A DNA stretch of 64,000 nucleotides from Calothrix sp. PCC 6303 (GCF_000317435.1 NC_019751.1:1550001-1614000), one strand, 5' to 3'. Counted from the stretch's first letter, positions 1-9,237 are shown. The notes: a model not told the origin generated them from the letters alone. Program-made: numbers and translations.

Positions 1-645
1 TCAACGTTACTAAAAATAGTTGCTGGTTTAGAAAAAGTCACTTCGGGTTTGGTACAACTTGATGGGAAAGAAATTCGGAAGCCAGGTGCAGAAAGAATGA
101 TGGTTTTTCAACACTATTCCTTATTACCTTGGTTAACGGTGCGGGAAAATATTCGTTTGGCAGTAGATGAAGTTTTAAAAAATGCCAATCGCTCGGAAAA
201 AATCAGCATTGTGAATGAGCATTTAGCAATGGTAAATTTAACTCCTGCTGCCGATAAATATCCGGATGAAATATCAGGTGGGATGAAACAACGGGTGGGA
301 ATTGCCCGTGCTTTAGCAATTCGTCCTAAAATGTTATTGATGGATGAACCATTTGGTGCTTTGGATGCATTGACTCGTGGGAAATTACAACGACAAGTCC
401 TGGATATCTGGGAAAATAATCGCCAAGCAGTGATGATGATTACCCATGACGTGGATGAAGCAATTTACATGTCAGACAGAATTGTGTTGATGACTAATGG
501 TCCTGCTGCCACTATTGGTGAGATCCTAGAAGTACCATTTTCCCATCCACGCGATCGAGGGGCAATGCGAAACTCGAAAGAATACTACGAACTCCGCAAC
601 TATGCACTAAATTTCCTAGAAGAGAATTTTTCTTCAGGGGATTAA
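1..645 (+). CDS. ABC transporter ATPase, NrtD/CmpD-like (5' partial)
   Basis: ATP-hydrolysing subunit of an ABC importer of the nitrate/bicarbonate/taurine group, acting at the inner face of the plasma membrane. The frame is open from base 1. The first residues (STLLKIVAGL) follow directly on a Walker A motif that lies outside the window, so the gene is 5' truncated by the window edge and the TTG at 49 is not its start. Visible are the Q-loop (VFQHYSLLPW), the signature ISGGMKQR, Walker B with MLLMDEPFGALDALTR, and the H-loop in MMITHDVDEA. The PWLTVREN motif and the tail with YYELRNYALNFLEE are typical of NrtC/NrtD and CmpC/CmpD. Without the upstream genes nitrate and bicarbonate cannot be told apart. 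Its permease and binding protein presumably lie to the left. Family call is confident, substrate is not. Confidence 0.88.
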   Translation, partial: STLLKIVAGLEKVTSGLVQLDGKEIRKPGAERMMVFQHYSLLPWLTVRENIRLAVDEVLKNANRSEKISIVNEHLAMVNLTPAADKYPDEISGGMKQRVGIARALAIRPKMLLMDEPFGALDALTRGKLQRQVLDIWENNRQAVMMITHDVDEAIYMSDRIVLMTNGPAATIGEILEVPFSHPRDRGAMRNSKEYYELRNYALNFLEENFSSGD

Positions 646-760
646 ACTTACTAAATTTAAAGTATCAGTCAGTAAAAAAAATCAGGGAATGGCTTTTATT
701 TATATTTCCTATATACTGACTGGTGAAAGCCCAAACCTGCGTCTATATTAGAGGTTATTT

Positions 761-2095
761 GTGGAAAATTGGCAAGCATTGGTTAGCATTATCACATTCA
801 TCAGTGTGATTATCCTAATTATGACTGAATGGATTCACCTAACAATCGCGGCATTACTAGGTGCATTATTCTTGGTATTTACAAATGTCATGACTTTAGA
901 TGATGCCATTGGTTATATTAGTAAGAGTCATGGAACTTTGGCTTTATTCTTTGGTGTGATGGTTTTGGTGAGATCCTTTACCCCAACTAAAGTATTTGAT
1001 TACCTCGCAACCCAAATGGTAATCTTAGCAAAGGGAGAAGGAAAACGTTTATTGCTGGGAATTGTGGCAATTACCACCCCTATTTGTGCAGTTTTACCAA
1101 ATGCAACCACAGTAATGTTGATAGCACCAATAATTCCCCCGATAGCGGAGGATATTGGGATAAATTTTGTTCCTTTGCTAATTTTATTAGTGTTCGTTGC
1201 TAACAGTGCAGGTTTATTAACACTAGTTGGAGATCCGGCAACATTTATTGTTGGAGATGCGATTAATATTAGCTTTATCGACTATCTCCAGCGTCTAAGT
1301 TTGGGTGGTGCGATCGCAATTATTACAGTAATTGTCACTTTACCATTTTTGTTTCGCAAAATATGGAATACAAAATTGGAAAACATGGAGGAATTACCCC
1401 ATCCCCAAATTAATCATCCCCGTGTTTTAGCTTTGGGTGCTGTGATAGTTGCACTAGTTTTATTGTTTTTCGTAATTGGGGAAGAACTACCAATTCCAAT
1501 TTCACCTGCGGCTGTAGCTTTATTAGGAGCAGCTTTAGCTTTATTATTAGCTCATCATAGCCGAATTGATACAGTTAATAATATTCTGAGTGATATTGAT
1601 TGGAGTACACTCATATTTTTTATGAGTATTTTTGTCCTGATTGGTGGATTGGAAAAAACTGGGGTAATTGGTGGTTTATCGGGGATTTTAGCGGTAATTT
1701 TAGGAAAAAATATTCTCTTGGGGAGTGTCTTTTTAGTCTTTTTTGTAGGAATTCTCTCCAGCGTTATTCCCAATATTCCTTTAGTTGTGGCAATGGTTCC
1801 TTTGCTGAAACAATATGTTGTGAATGTTAATTTAGCACCATCAGAAATACTCGAACCGACTTTTAGCGGACAATTTCCTCCAGAGGTTTTACCGTTATTT
1901 TATGCGATGATGTTTGGTGCAACCTTGGGGGGAAATGGAACTTTGGTGGGTGCGTCTTCAAATATTGTAGCAGCTGGAGTTTCGGAACAATATGGAAAAC
2001 GGATATCATTTAAAACGTTCTTGCATTATGGTATCCCTGTGATGTTACTTCAGTTAATCACTTCGACTATTTACCTGGTCATTAAGTTTCGATAG
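761..2095 (+). CDS. ArsB/NhaD/SLC13-type ion transporter permease
   Basis: Polytopic membrane protein of the ion transporter (IT) superfamily, which includes ArsB, NhaD, CitMHS and SLC13 carriers. The 444 residues form about 11-12 hydrophobic segments from the extreme N-terminus. Family-like features are the half-repeat motifs PNATTVMLIAPI near residue 114 and PNIPLVVAMVPL near residue 335, each a Pro-Asn turn in a re-entrant region, and GNGTLVGASSN near residue 391. The GTG start at 761 is supported by GAGG at 751-754. It lies 115 bp after the ABC ATPase and may be transcribed with it, but no direct link is visible. The substrate (Na+, anion or dicarboxylate) cannot be read from sequence. 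There is no plant-type soluble domain. Confidence 0.82.
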   Translation: MENWQALVSIITFISVIILIMTEWIHLTIAALLGALFLVFTNVMTLDDAIGYISKSHGTLALFFGVMVLVRSFTPTKVFDYLATQMVILAKGEGKRLLLGIVAITTPICAVLPNATTVMLIAPIIPPIAEDIGINFVPLLILLVFVANSAGLLTLVGDPATFIVGDAINISFIDYLQRLSLGGAIAIITVIVTLPFLFRKIWNTKLENMEELPHPQINHPRVLALGAVIVALVLLFFVIGEELPIPISPAAVALLGAALALLLAHHSRIDTVNNILSDIDWSTLIFFMSIFVLIGGLEKTGVIGGLSGILAVILGKNILLGSVFLVFFVGILSSVIPNIPLVVAMVPLLKQYVVNVNLAPSEILEPTFSGQFPPEVLPLFYAMMFGATLGGNGTLVGASSNIVAAGVSEQYGKRISFKTFLHYGIPVMLLQLITSTIYLVIKFR

Positions 2096-2245
2096 CAAAT
2101 GTAAAATGGCTTCTAATAGCCTTTAATAGTTCACGATATCCGAAAATACCTATTGAAAGAGAGAATAAATATATACAATTGTAAATTATTAATTCTCTCC
2201 GTCTTGGCGATCGCCTAAAATTTAGTGTGTTTAAGGCGTAAAAGT

Positions 2246-2842
2246 ATGGTTCCAGCAGAGACAGAAGATCAAAATAGTCATAATTCTGGGGTGAATGAGG
2301 AGAAGTCTCATCAAGATGGGAAACAAGAACAATTAAAGATTGCAAATGTCCCCGATAATAATTTAGAGAAAGTTCGGGATATTCTGTTTGGGAGTCAAGT
2401 CAGAGAATTTGAACAGCGATTTTTGCATTTAGAGGAACGACTGATGCAAGAATGTAGTGGGATTCGAGAAGATACAAGAAAACGTTTAGATGCACTGGAA
2501 AATTATTTCAAGCAAGAAGTTAGTTCCTTGTCTGAGAGAATTAGAAATGAACAAAATAATCGAGATGCTGCTATCCAAATTGCTGTAAATGAAGCTAAAA
2601 CTATGAATGCATCTTTGCAATCACGGTTAACGCAGTTTGATGATCAAGTTAATCGTAGTCAATCGGAACTACGTGAACAACTTCTTGAGCAATCTAAAAC
2701 TTTACATAACGAGATTAGAGAGAAATATGAGGAGATAACTACATTGCTTCAGCGTGAGTCGGAACAGTTGCGTCATCAAAAAACCGATCGCTCTACTTTA
2801 GCCACATTATTAAATGAACTGGCATTACGGTTAAATTCTTAA
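2246..2842 (+). CDS. coiled-coil protein of unknown function
   Basis: Not a recognised family. I prefer the ATG at 2246 (MVPAETEDQ) over the GTG at 2225, because AAGGCG at 2233-2238 is well spaced for it. The protein is about 198 aa, acidic and hydrophilic. A short block, VRDILFGSQVREFEQRFLHL, resembles VQLRSLLFGMESEQLDELHK near the start of the OmpA-domain protein encoded next (3174-4943). The rest is a long heptad-rich coiled coil (ALENYFKQEVSSLSERIRNE and onward to the C-terminus). No signal peptide or membrane segment. It is probably a cytoplasmic partner of the following OmpA/GTPase operon through the shared LFG block. That is inference; a separate promoter seems likely because 331 bp and a terminator-like hairpin follow. 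Confidence 0.7.
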   Translation: MVPAETEDQNSHNSGVNEEKSHQDGKQEQLKIANVPDNNLEKVRDILFGSQVREFEQRFLHLEERLMQECSGIREDTRKRLDALENYFKQEVSSLSERIRNEQNNRDAAIQIAVNEAKTMNASLQSRLTQFDDQVNRSQSELREQLLEQSKTLHNEIREKYEEITTLLQRESEQLRHQKTDRSTLATLLNELALRLNS

Positions 2843-2873
2843 TTAAATTTATTAGATGCTGCACTCTGTACAC

Positions 2874-2895
2874 AAGTACCTAAAGTACTTTTTTT
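2874..2895 (+). terminator. candidate Rho-independent terminator
   Basis: A short inverted repeat, AAGTAC at 2874-2879 and GTACTT at 2885-2890, runs straight into a T tract (2889-2895), 31 bp after the stop of the coiled-coil gene. The stem is only 6 bp, so the call is tentative. Confidence 0.45.
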
Positions 2896-3173
2896 CTAAT
2901 TACTAGTTCCAATTAGTTATAGCAAGAAGGAATACATTTAAGACGTAGATTTTAGCTTAAGGTTATTTTAATTTGATGGCTATGTGGGGTATAATTGCAT
3001 CCCCACGATATTTTTGTTTGGTTGTATATAAAGCAGGTTTCCGGTAACTTAGGTATATTCAGAATACCCGTAACTTGATGACGGTGAGGTATGTTTAGTC
3101 TAGGTTTGATATTCGGTAAAAATGCTCAAAGTCCATTGTTCAGTGATATAAGCTGCTGTGAAATAGGGGAATT
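2896..3173 (+). promoter_or_regulatory. intergenic leader upstream of the OmpA-domain operon
   Basis: With the preceding terminator this completes a 331-bp gap. It is AT-rich and has no plausible ORF. It must hold the promoter of the 3174-5852 operon, but I see no confident -10/-35 pair or operator. AGGGGA at 3165-3170 lies too close to the ATG at 3174 to be a good ribosome binding site. Confidence 0.3.
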
Positions 3174-4943
3174 ATGAACGACAATTCCAGTGACACATTA
3201 TCAAATCAATCCCCGAATCAGAATCAAATCAGCGATGAAATGGTTCAACTTCGTAGCTTATTATTTGGAATGGAGTCTGAGCAACTTGATGAACTACACA
3301 AAAGATTAAAAACCCCGAAAATTCAGCCAGAAGATATTAGTTGTATCCTCCCCGAAGCAGTGATGTTGGGGACGACAGATGGTAATAAGTTGGGGGAAGC
3401 TATTGTACCGACGGTTGAAAACGCGGTGAGAATTTCAGTTGAGCAGGATTTGAATGTGCTTTCGGAGGCTTTATTTCCTATTTTAGGGACTGCCATTAGG
3501 AAAGCGATCGCATCTGCACTGGAAGAGACAATTCAGTCTTTGAATCAGACCCTAAATCACAGTTTATCACTACAAAGCCTAAAGTGGCGGGTCGAGGCGG
3601 TACAAACAGGAAAATCATTTGCTGAGATAGTCTTACTGCGGACTTTGCTATATCGGGTTGAGCAGATTTTCTTGATTCACAAACAAACCGGATTGGTATT
3701 ACAACATGTTGTTGCACCTTTGGTAATTACTCAAGATCCTGATTTAGTTTCGGGAATGCTGACAGCTATTCAAGATTTTGTCAAGGATTCTTTCACCTTA
3801 AAAAAAGGTGATGGATTACAAAGTCTGCAATTTGGGGAATTAACGATTTGGATTGAAGAAGGACCACTAGCTGTGGTTGCTGGTATTATTCGGGGGAATG
3901 CACCTCAAGAATTTCGAGGAGTTTTTCAGGATACCATTGCCAAAATTCACCTGAAATTTCACCAAGAATTGCGTGATTATAACGGTAATAGTGAATTGTT
4001 CCTACCTAGTAAGGTTTATTTAGAAAATTGTCTACAAGCGCAATACAAGTCCTCAACCAAGAAAAAATATAACTATGTAGGGATGTTATCAGGTCTGAGT
4101 GCGATCGCGTTGAGCATTTGGGGCTTTTTTTACGTTAGGCAGCAACTACGCTGGAATGCATACGTCCATCATCTCAATTCTTTACCGGGAATTGTAATTA
4201 CTAAAGCTGAAAGACAAAATGGGAAATACTTGCTTACGGGAATGCGTGATCCCATAACTGGAGACATAAATCCCATATCTCAACAATTTCAAATCAATCA
4301 AGATGATATTAAGGCAACTTGGGAGTATTATTTATCATTAGAGCCAGAAATTGCGACAAAAAGAGCAAAAGAACGACTAAAACCTCCAAATACGGTTTTT
4401 CTGCAAACTACACCAGATGGAACTTTGCAAGTGAGTGGTTCAGCTTCAAATCAGTGGATTTTAACAACTAGAAGAAACTGGCATTTAATTCCTGGGGTGA
4501 ATCAGTTAAATGAGCAAGGTTTAGTAGATGACAATCTTCAAAAACTCCAATTCTATGAACGGCAAATCGAGCAGGAAATGTTCTTTTTTGCTGAGGGTAA
4601 AACCGAATTCATACCTGGGGAGGTTGACAAACTTAAAAAACTAGCATCAGATTTTCAGAATCTCATTAAAACTGCTCAATCTCTCCAAAAAAGGGTAGAC
4701 ATCAAAATTATTGGACATGCTAGTAATAGTGGAACTGAAGCCCAAAATATTGTCTTGAGTCAAACTCGCGCTCAGAAAATTCTCGGATATCTCAAATCTG
4801 ATGGTTTTAAGAATATCAAAATCCAAACTGTTGCTTTAGGTTCCAGAAAGCCATTAAACCCTCAAGCTCAAACAGAAGCTTTAAATTTAAATCGCCGAGT
4901 ATCATTAGAAGTGGATATCTTTGATCAAAAAAATCTGAACTAA
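3174..4943 (+). CDS. membrane-anchored OmpA-domain protein
   Basis: Predicted envelope protein linking a cytoplasmic module to peptidoglycan. The first ~295 residues are soluble and helical, starting with an LLFG block shared with the upstream coiled-coil protein and containing ILPEAV and FPILGTAIRKAI. A single membrane segment follows near residues 302-322 (YVGMLSGLSAIALSIWGFFY). A BON-like region (PGIVITKAERQNGKYLLTG) comes next, then a C-terminal OmpA/MotB domain from about residue 470 (FFFAEGKTEFIPG, IIGHASNSGTEAQN, LSQTRAQKIL, NRRVSLEV), whose conserved Asn/Arg pattern is that of peptidoglycan binders. The topology implied is N-in, C-periplasmic. It is followed within 10 bp by a Ras-like GTPase, so the cytoplasmic half may be controlled by that GTPase (inference). 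Confidence 0.82.
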   Translation: MNDNSSDTLSNQSPNQNQISDEMVQLRSLLFGMESEQLDELHKRLKTPKIQPEDISCILPEAVMLGTTDGNKLGEAIVPTVENAVRISVEQDLNVLSEALFPILGTAIRKAIASALEETIQSLNQTLNHSLSLQSLKWRVEAVQTGKSFAEIVLLRTLLYRVEQIFLIHKQTGLVLQHVVAPLVITQDPDLVSGMLTAIQDFVKDSFTLKKGDGLQSLQFGELTIWIEEGPLAVVAGIIRGNAPQEFRGVFQDTIAKIHLKFHQELRDYNGNSELFLPSKVYLENCLQAQYKSSTKKKYNYVGMLSGLSAIALSIWGFFYVRQQLRWNAYVHHLNSLPGIVITKAERQNGKYLLTGMRDPITGDINPISQQFQINQDDIKATWEYYLSLEPEIATKRAKERLKPPNTVFLQTTPDGTLQVSGSASNQWILTTRRNWHLIPGVNQLNEQGLVDDNLQKLQFYERQIEQEMFFFAEGKTEFIPGEVDKLKKLASDFQNLIKTAQSLQKRVDIKIIGHASNSGTEAQNIVLSQTRAQKILGYLKSDGFKNIKIQTVALGSRKPLNPQAQTEALNLNRRVSLEVDIFDQKNLN

Positions 4944-4952
4944 TTGTCTTTT

Positions 4953-5450
4953 ATGCTTCAGAAAAAAATTTGTCTGGTTGGTGCATTTGCGACAGGTAAA
5001 ACAAGTTTAATCTCCAGGTACGTCTATAGTATTTTTTCTGATAGTTACCAGACAACCGTAGGGGTGAAAATCGATAAAAAAATAGTTGTTTATGGAGAAG
5101 AAAAGTTAAATTTAATTATTTGGGATTTATATGGAGAGGATGATTTTCAAAAAATTAAACTATCTTATCTACGTGGTTCATCCGGGTATTTATTAGTTGT
5201 GGATGGAACTCGACACAACACTTGGGAAAAAGCATTAGAACTTCAACAAAGAGTTGAAGAGGTTTTGGGCAAAATTCCCTTCGTTCTCGTGATGAATAAA
5301 TCAGATTTAAAAGAAGAGTGGGAAATTAATAATCTAGAGCTTGAAAGACGAATAAATGACGGTTGGAATGTGATTTTAACTAGTGCCAAAACTGGTTACG
5401 GAGTTGAAAAAGTTTTTCAGACTCTTGCAAGCAAAATATTGGAGGGATAA
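4953..5450 (+). CDS. Ras-like small GTPase
   Basis: Single-domain P-loop GTPase of the prokaryotic Ras/Rab/MglA-like group, about 166 aa. Motifs: G1 GAFATGKTSL, a switch I region around TTVGVKIDKK, G3 WDLYGED, G4 NKSD, G5 TSAKTG. In G3 the position of the catalytic Gln (DxxGQ) is Glu, so intrinsic hydrolysis may be slow and helped by a partner. I take the ATG at 4953; a TTG at 4944 adjoins the previous stop (4941-4943), so translation is probably coupled to the OmpA-domain gene either way. The stop at 5448-5450 touches the next ATG at 5451. The three-gene order suggests a switch acting on the OmpA-domain protein, with the next gene as regulator. The fold is certain; the process is unknown. 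Confidence 0.9.
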   Translation: MLQKKICLVGAFATGKTSLISRYVYSIFSDSYQTTVGVKIDKKIVVYGEEKLNLIIWDLYGEDDFQKIKLSYLRGSSGYLLVVDGTRHNTWEKALELQQRVEEVLGKIPFVLVMNKSDLKEEWEINNLELERRINDGWNVILTSAKTGYGVEKVFQTLASKILEG

Positions 5451-5852
5451 ATGTTAGAGGTTCCCGAATCAATCATTACATATATTCTTAATTTCATGTT
5501 GGAAAGTCGTTCTTTGGCATATGTTTTAGTTAGTAAGGAGGGTAATCCATCTACATGGGGTGGAAAATTAGCTACTTATGGAATTATAAATCTTTGCCAA
5601 GATGAAAATGTCGGGGAACAGATTTTGTTTTTGGAAGGTTTACTTCCTCTGGATGATTCTCCTCTATTTTTACCACAGGTGCAACCTGAAGAAGGAATTT
5701 GTGCTGATGTCCATATATTCCCCTCTTCCGAAGGGGATTGGGTACTATTATTAGATGCAACTCTTGATCAGAAGCAGTTATCTTTAATTCAACAATTGGC
5801 TCATGATTCAATATTATTTAGGGAGAAGGTAATCAAGATTTTGAAGGAATGA
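5451..5852 (+). CDS. PAS-like/regulatory domain protein next to the GTPase
   Basis: A 133-aa single-domain protein beginning directly after the GTPase stop, with GGAGG just upstream inside the GTPase 3' end. It contains YVLVSKEGNPSTWGG, LFLEGLLPLDD, ICADVHIFP and GDWVLLLDAT followed by two helices. This pattern resembles the N-terminal sensor-like domain found ahead of some bacterial adenylate/guanylate cyclases, with a mixed alpha/beta PAS-like or roadblock-like fold. No catalytic domain follows. By context it may be the regulatory partner (GAP- or scaffold-like) of the GTPase, as MglB is for MglA, but I do not see a canonical roadblock signature and offer this only as inference. Confidence 0.7.
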   Translation: MLEVPESIITYILNFMLESRSLAYVLVSKEGNPSTWGGKLATYGIINLCQDENVGEQILFLEGLLPLDDSPLFLPQVQPEEGICADVHIFPSSEGDWVLLLDATLDQKQLSLIQQLAHDSILFREKVIKILKE

Positions 5853-6059
5853 GCAAGAATTGGTCAAAAAATTAAACTAACATTAATTGACAAAGTTATA
5901 CCCAACGCTAGAGAAGAGATTACAACCTCCGAGAGATGTCGAAACCCTATATATTACAGGATTCTGGTGCTAGGGAGTTAAGTATTGGGATAGGTAAAAT
6001 TTACGATCACACAATATCTTACCCACAATCGACTTATACCTAAAGAGGGAAAAATTACG

Positions 6060-9000
6060 ATGTTTCTGACTCCAAAATTAGTGCTATTTTGGTTTTCGCA
6101 AATTCCGGGAGATATCTCAGCAGCGCAAGCTTCACTCGCAACAGTGGGACCACGTTTCTTTGTAGTGTTAATTGCAGGGGTGATTTTAGCTTTTGCGATT
6201 CAACTAGTTTTGACTAACCTCTCGGTTGCCGCTGGAATCACATACTTAGGACATGCTATGGATTCATCTGGCGATGGTACCGAGGAAACTGGTAGTGTTG
6301 GCGGTACAATTAAGAAAATCGGTACGGCAGTTGGGTTCTGGACTCTAATTACAGTTACGATATCCCTATTAATTGCTTCGTTTTTGGCTGTGAAGTTGAG
6401 TTTATTAACGCTGAATCCGCAACTGGGTGCAATTCTGGGGTTAGTAATTTGGGGTGCTTATTTCCTGTTGTTGGTGTGGGTGAGTTCAACGACGGTGGGT
6501 TCCTTGGTGGGGAATGTCGTCAATACCGCAACTTCGGGTTTCCAGGCAATTATGGGGACTGCGACTGCTGCATTGGGTGCGAAAGCTATGAGTAATCAGG
6601 TGGTTTCCACCGCTGAAGCTGCTGCTGCTGCTGTACGTCGGGAAATTGGCAATGCAATTGATCCTGAGGGTTTAAAAGTACGGGTAGAAGAATATTTGGA
6701 GATGGTACGTCCTCCAGAGTTAGATCTAAATAGAATTAGAGGTGAGTTTGAACAGCTACTTAATGATCCTAAACTAAAAGATATTAAAGGAAGTGACCTA
6801 AAAAATATTGATCGGAATAGATTCGTTGAACTGATAAGCGATCGCACTGACCTTTCCAAGCGTGATATTAATAAGATTACCGATACTTTGTATGGTGTTT
6901 GGCAACAGGTTGTCAATAGTCAACAACCAACGCAAGATCGGTTAACTGAGATGACAGAATACCTGAAATCTCTACCCGCAGGACAAGGGAAAACTGATGA
7001 ACTCAGTGCAAAGGTAGAAGGTTTGATGCGGGAAATTAAATCTGGGAATAAGAACCAAAGTAATCAAGATTCAGGTTTCAACCCAATTAAGCAAGCAATG
7101 ACAGCTTTAACAGGGGTAGTTTTAGCGAGGACTGATTTGTCTGATTTTGATGTTGAAAAAATTATCACTACATTAACGCAAACTAAGGATAAGGTTACTG
7201 AACAAGCTGAGAAATTAGGTTTAACTGCCTCATCTCAACCTTATAACCAAATTTATATTGATGTTGAACATTACCTTTTCAATAGCTATACTTGGCAATT
7301 GAGTTCAGAAAAGTTGACTCAGGAATTCCGGGATGTCATCTATGATCCTGCTGCTGATCCGAGTCAAGTTAAGCAACAGTTGCAACGTCTATCTTCCCAA
7401 GACTTTAGTAATATTCTCCAACAACGGGGATTATTAACCAAGGCAGAAATCGAAAGGATTGTTGACAAACTGGAAGTAATTCGTCAGCAAGTTTTGGTAG
7501 AAGTCACCGCAGCTGAAGAACGGGAAATCATTCAAGATTTACAGCGTCGAGTGGAAAGTTACCTATTAGTGACTCCCAAATATGAGTTTACCGAAGATGC
7601 GATCGCATTCAACTTCAAACCCTTAGTAGCTGACTCTAATTCCGACTACGAAACCCTCACCCGCAGACTTGCAGCTATCAACCGGGAAGAAATGCGGGAA
7701 ATTCTCCTAGAAAGAAATGATATTCAACATGCGGAAGCGGATCGAATTGTTGACTTATTGGAACAACAGCGGCAAAATGCCCTAATTGAGTCCAAAGGAC
7801 TAGCCGAACAGGCAAAATATCAAGTGGAATCTCTATGGTTAAACTTGGAATCATATCTGCGGAATACTGGAAAGGAGGAATTAAACCCCGATGGAATCCG
7901 CGCTGATTTGAAAAAACTACTGGATGATCCTCAAGGGGGAATTGCCGCAATTAAAGCCAGAACATCTAGATTTGACCGCGATACATTAGTACAATTGTTG
8001 AATCAACGCCAAGATTTGAGCCAAACTGAAGCTGACCAAATTGTCCGGGATGTAGAAAATACTTGGCATGATGTGCGTCAAACACCCCAAATGTTAGTAG
8101 GTAAAGCTAAGGAACAGTACGACTCAGTAACAACAACTTTAGCTGATTATCTTCGCAACACAGGCAAAGATGAACTTAACCCTGAAGGTATCCAACGCGA
8201 CTTAGATCAGTTATTCCATAATCCCAAAGAGGGGGCTGTAGCTTTACGTCAAAGATTGTCACAATTAGACCGTGATACATTAGTAAAATTACTAAGTCAA
8301 CGTCGTGATTTGAGCGAAGAGCAAGTCAACGAAATCATTGACTCAACTCAAAAATCTATTAGTAACCTTGTTCGCGCTCCTCGCCGAATCGCTGCCAGAA
8401 CTCAACAACAAGTCCAAAACTATCAGGCTTATGTAGAAGAGTACCTTCGCCAAACTGGAAAGCAGGAGTTAAATCCTGAAGGTATCAAACGCGACTTAAA
8501 TTTGCTATTACATGATCCGAAGTTGGGAGTGGAAAATCTCGGCGATAGATTGAATCATTTCGATCGTGACACAATTGTGGCATTGCTAAAAATCCGTGAA
8601 GATATCAGCGATGAGGAAGCCGAACAAATTGCTAATAATATTGTTGGAGTCCGTGATCAATTTGTGGAACAGGTGCGGAATATTCAACGACGCATCCAAG
8701 ATACCATCGATGGGGTATTTGCCCAGGTTCGTAACTACCTCAATGGTTTAGATCGCCCCGAACTAAACTATGATGGCATTAAGCGTGATGTGCGATCGCT
8801 CTTTGATGATCCGCAAGCTGGCTTCGATGCTTTACGCGATCGCTTACAATCTTTTGATAGGGAAACCCTAGTAGCTGTTCTCAGTTCCCGCGATGATATT
8901 TCCACTGACGATGCTAACCGCATTATCGACCAAATTGAACGCGCCCGGAATAATGTCCTCCAACGGGCTGAACGTATCCAGCATGAAGCCCAGCGTCGCT

Positions 9001-9146
9001 TAGAACAGGTGAAACACCAAGCACAGCGTCAAGCAGAAGAAACGCGGAAAGCGGCTGCTAGTGCCGCCTGGTGGCTGTTTTCAACAGCGGTTGTGTCGGC
9101 TATTTTCGCCGCGATTGGTGGTGCAGTCGCTGTGGTTTACGCTTAA
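6060..9146 (+). CDS. large membrane protein with seven ~95-aa internal repeats
   Basis: A 1028-aa protein; the ATG at 6060 is preceded by GAGGGA. The first ~170 residues hold three or four membrane segments (near 35-55, 93-115, 120-142). The body is helical and made of repeats whose core is ELNP-GI--DL--LL-DP, then a ~10-residue spacer, then FDRDTLV-LL--R-DLS--EA--I. I count seven: three diverged (near residues 217, 415, 505) and four close copies (near 610, 700, 800, 900). The last ~30 residues form a further hydrophobic segment (WWLFSTAVVSAIFAAIGGAV) after an amphipathic stretch rich in Gln, Arg and Glu. Such proteins are sometimes mis-annotated as transporters; the soluble repeats argue against that. 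Possible role: envelope- or thylakoid-associated scaffold. Function unknown. Confidence 0.75.
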   Translation: MFLTPKLVLFWFSQIPGDISAAQASLATVGPRFFVVLIAGVILAFAIQLVLTNLSVAAGITYLGHAMDSSGDGTEETGSVGGTIKKIGTAVGFWTLITVTISLLIASFLAVKLSLLTLNPQLGAILGLVIWGAYFLLLVWVSSTTVGSLVGNVVNTATSGFQAIMGTATAALGAKAMSNQVVSTAEAAAAAVRREIGNAIDPEGLKVRVEEYLEMVRPPELDLNRIRGEFEQLLNDPKLKDIKGSDLKNIDRNRFVELISDRTDLSKRDINKITDTLYGVWQQVVNSQQPTQDRLTEMTEYLKSLPAGQGKTDELSAKVEGLMREIKSGNKNQSNQDSGFNPIKQAMTALTGVVLARTDLSDFDVEKIITTLTQTKDKVTEQAEKLGLTASSQPYNQIYIDVEHYLFNSYTWQLSSEKLTQEFRDVIYDPAADPSQVKQQLQRLSSQDFSNILQQRGLLTKAEIERIVDKLEVIRQQVLVEVTAAEEREIIQDLQRRVESYLLVTPKYEFTEDAIAFNFKPLVADSNSDYETLTRRLAAINREEMREILLERNDIQHAEADRIVDLLEQQRQNALIESKGLAEQAKYQVESLWLNLESYLRNTGKEELNPDGIRADLKKLLDDPQGGIAAIKARTSRFDRDTLVQLLNQRQDLSQTEADQIVRDVENTWHDVRQTPQMLVGKAKEQYDSVTTTLADYLRNTGKDELNPEGIQRDLDQLFHNPKEGAVALRQRLSQLDRDTLVKLLSQRRDLSEEQVNEIIDSTQKSISNLVRAPRRIAARTQQQVQNYQAYVEEYLRQTGKQELNPEGIKRDLNLLLHDPKLGVENLGDRLNHFDRDTIVALLKIREDISDEEAEQIANNIVGVRDQFVEQVRNIQRRIQDTIDGVFAQVRNYLNGLDRPELNYDGIKRDVRSLFDDPQAGFDALRDRLQSFDRETLVAVLSSRDDISTDDANRIIDQIERARNNVLQRAERIQHEAQRRLEQVKHQAQRQAEETRKAAASAAWWLFSTAVVSAIFAAIGGAVAVVYA

Positions 9147-9159
9147 GTCAGTCTTGTAG

Positions 9160-9189
9160 GGTGCGTTACGACGTTCCGTCTAACGCACC
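9160..9189. repeat. dispersed cyanobacterial hairpin (GGTGCGTTA type)
   Basis: Inverted repeat GGTGCGTTA (9160-9168) / TAACGCACC (9181-9189), 14 bp after the stop of the repeat protein and facing the convergent linker gene. A related copy lies near 31946-31979 (GGGTGAGTTA ... GTAACGCACC). It may act as a bidirectional terminator; it also belongs to a common intergenic repeat family. Confidence 0.6.
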
Positions 9190-9237
9190 AACTCCTTAGT
9201 GATAACTGATAACTGTTAACTGCTCACTGATTTTAGC

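Noticed and set aside
2082-2345. Minus-strand 87-codon frame over the permease end and next gene
   Set aside because: No family resemblance; overlaps two plus-strand genes and a probable promoter.
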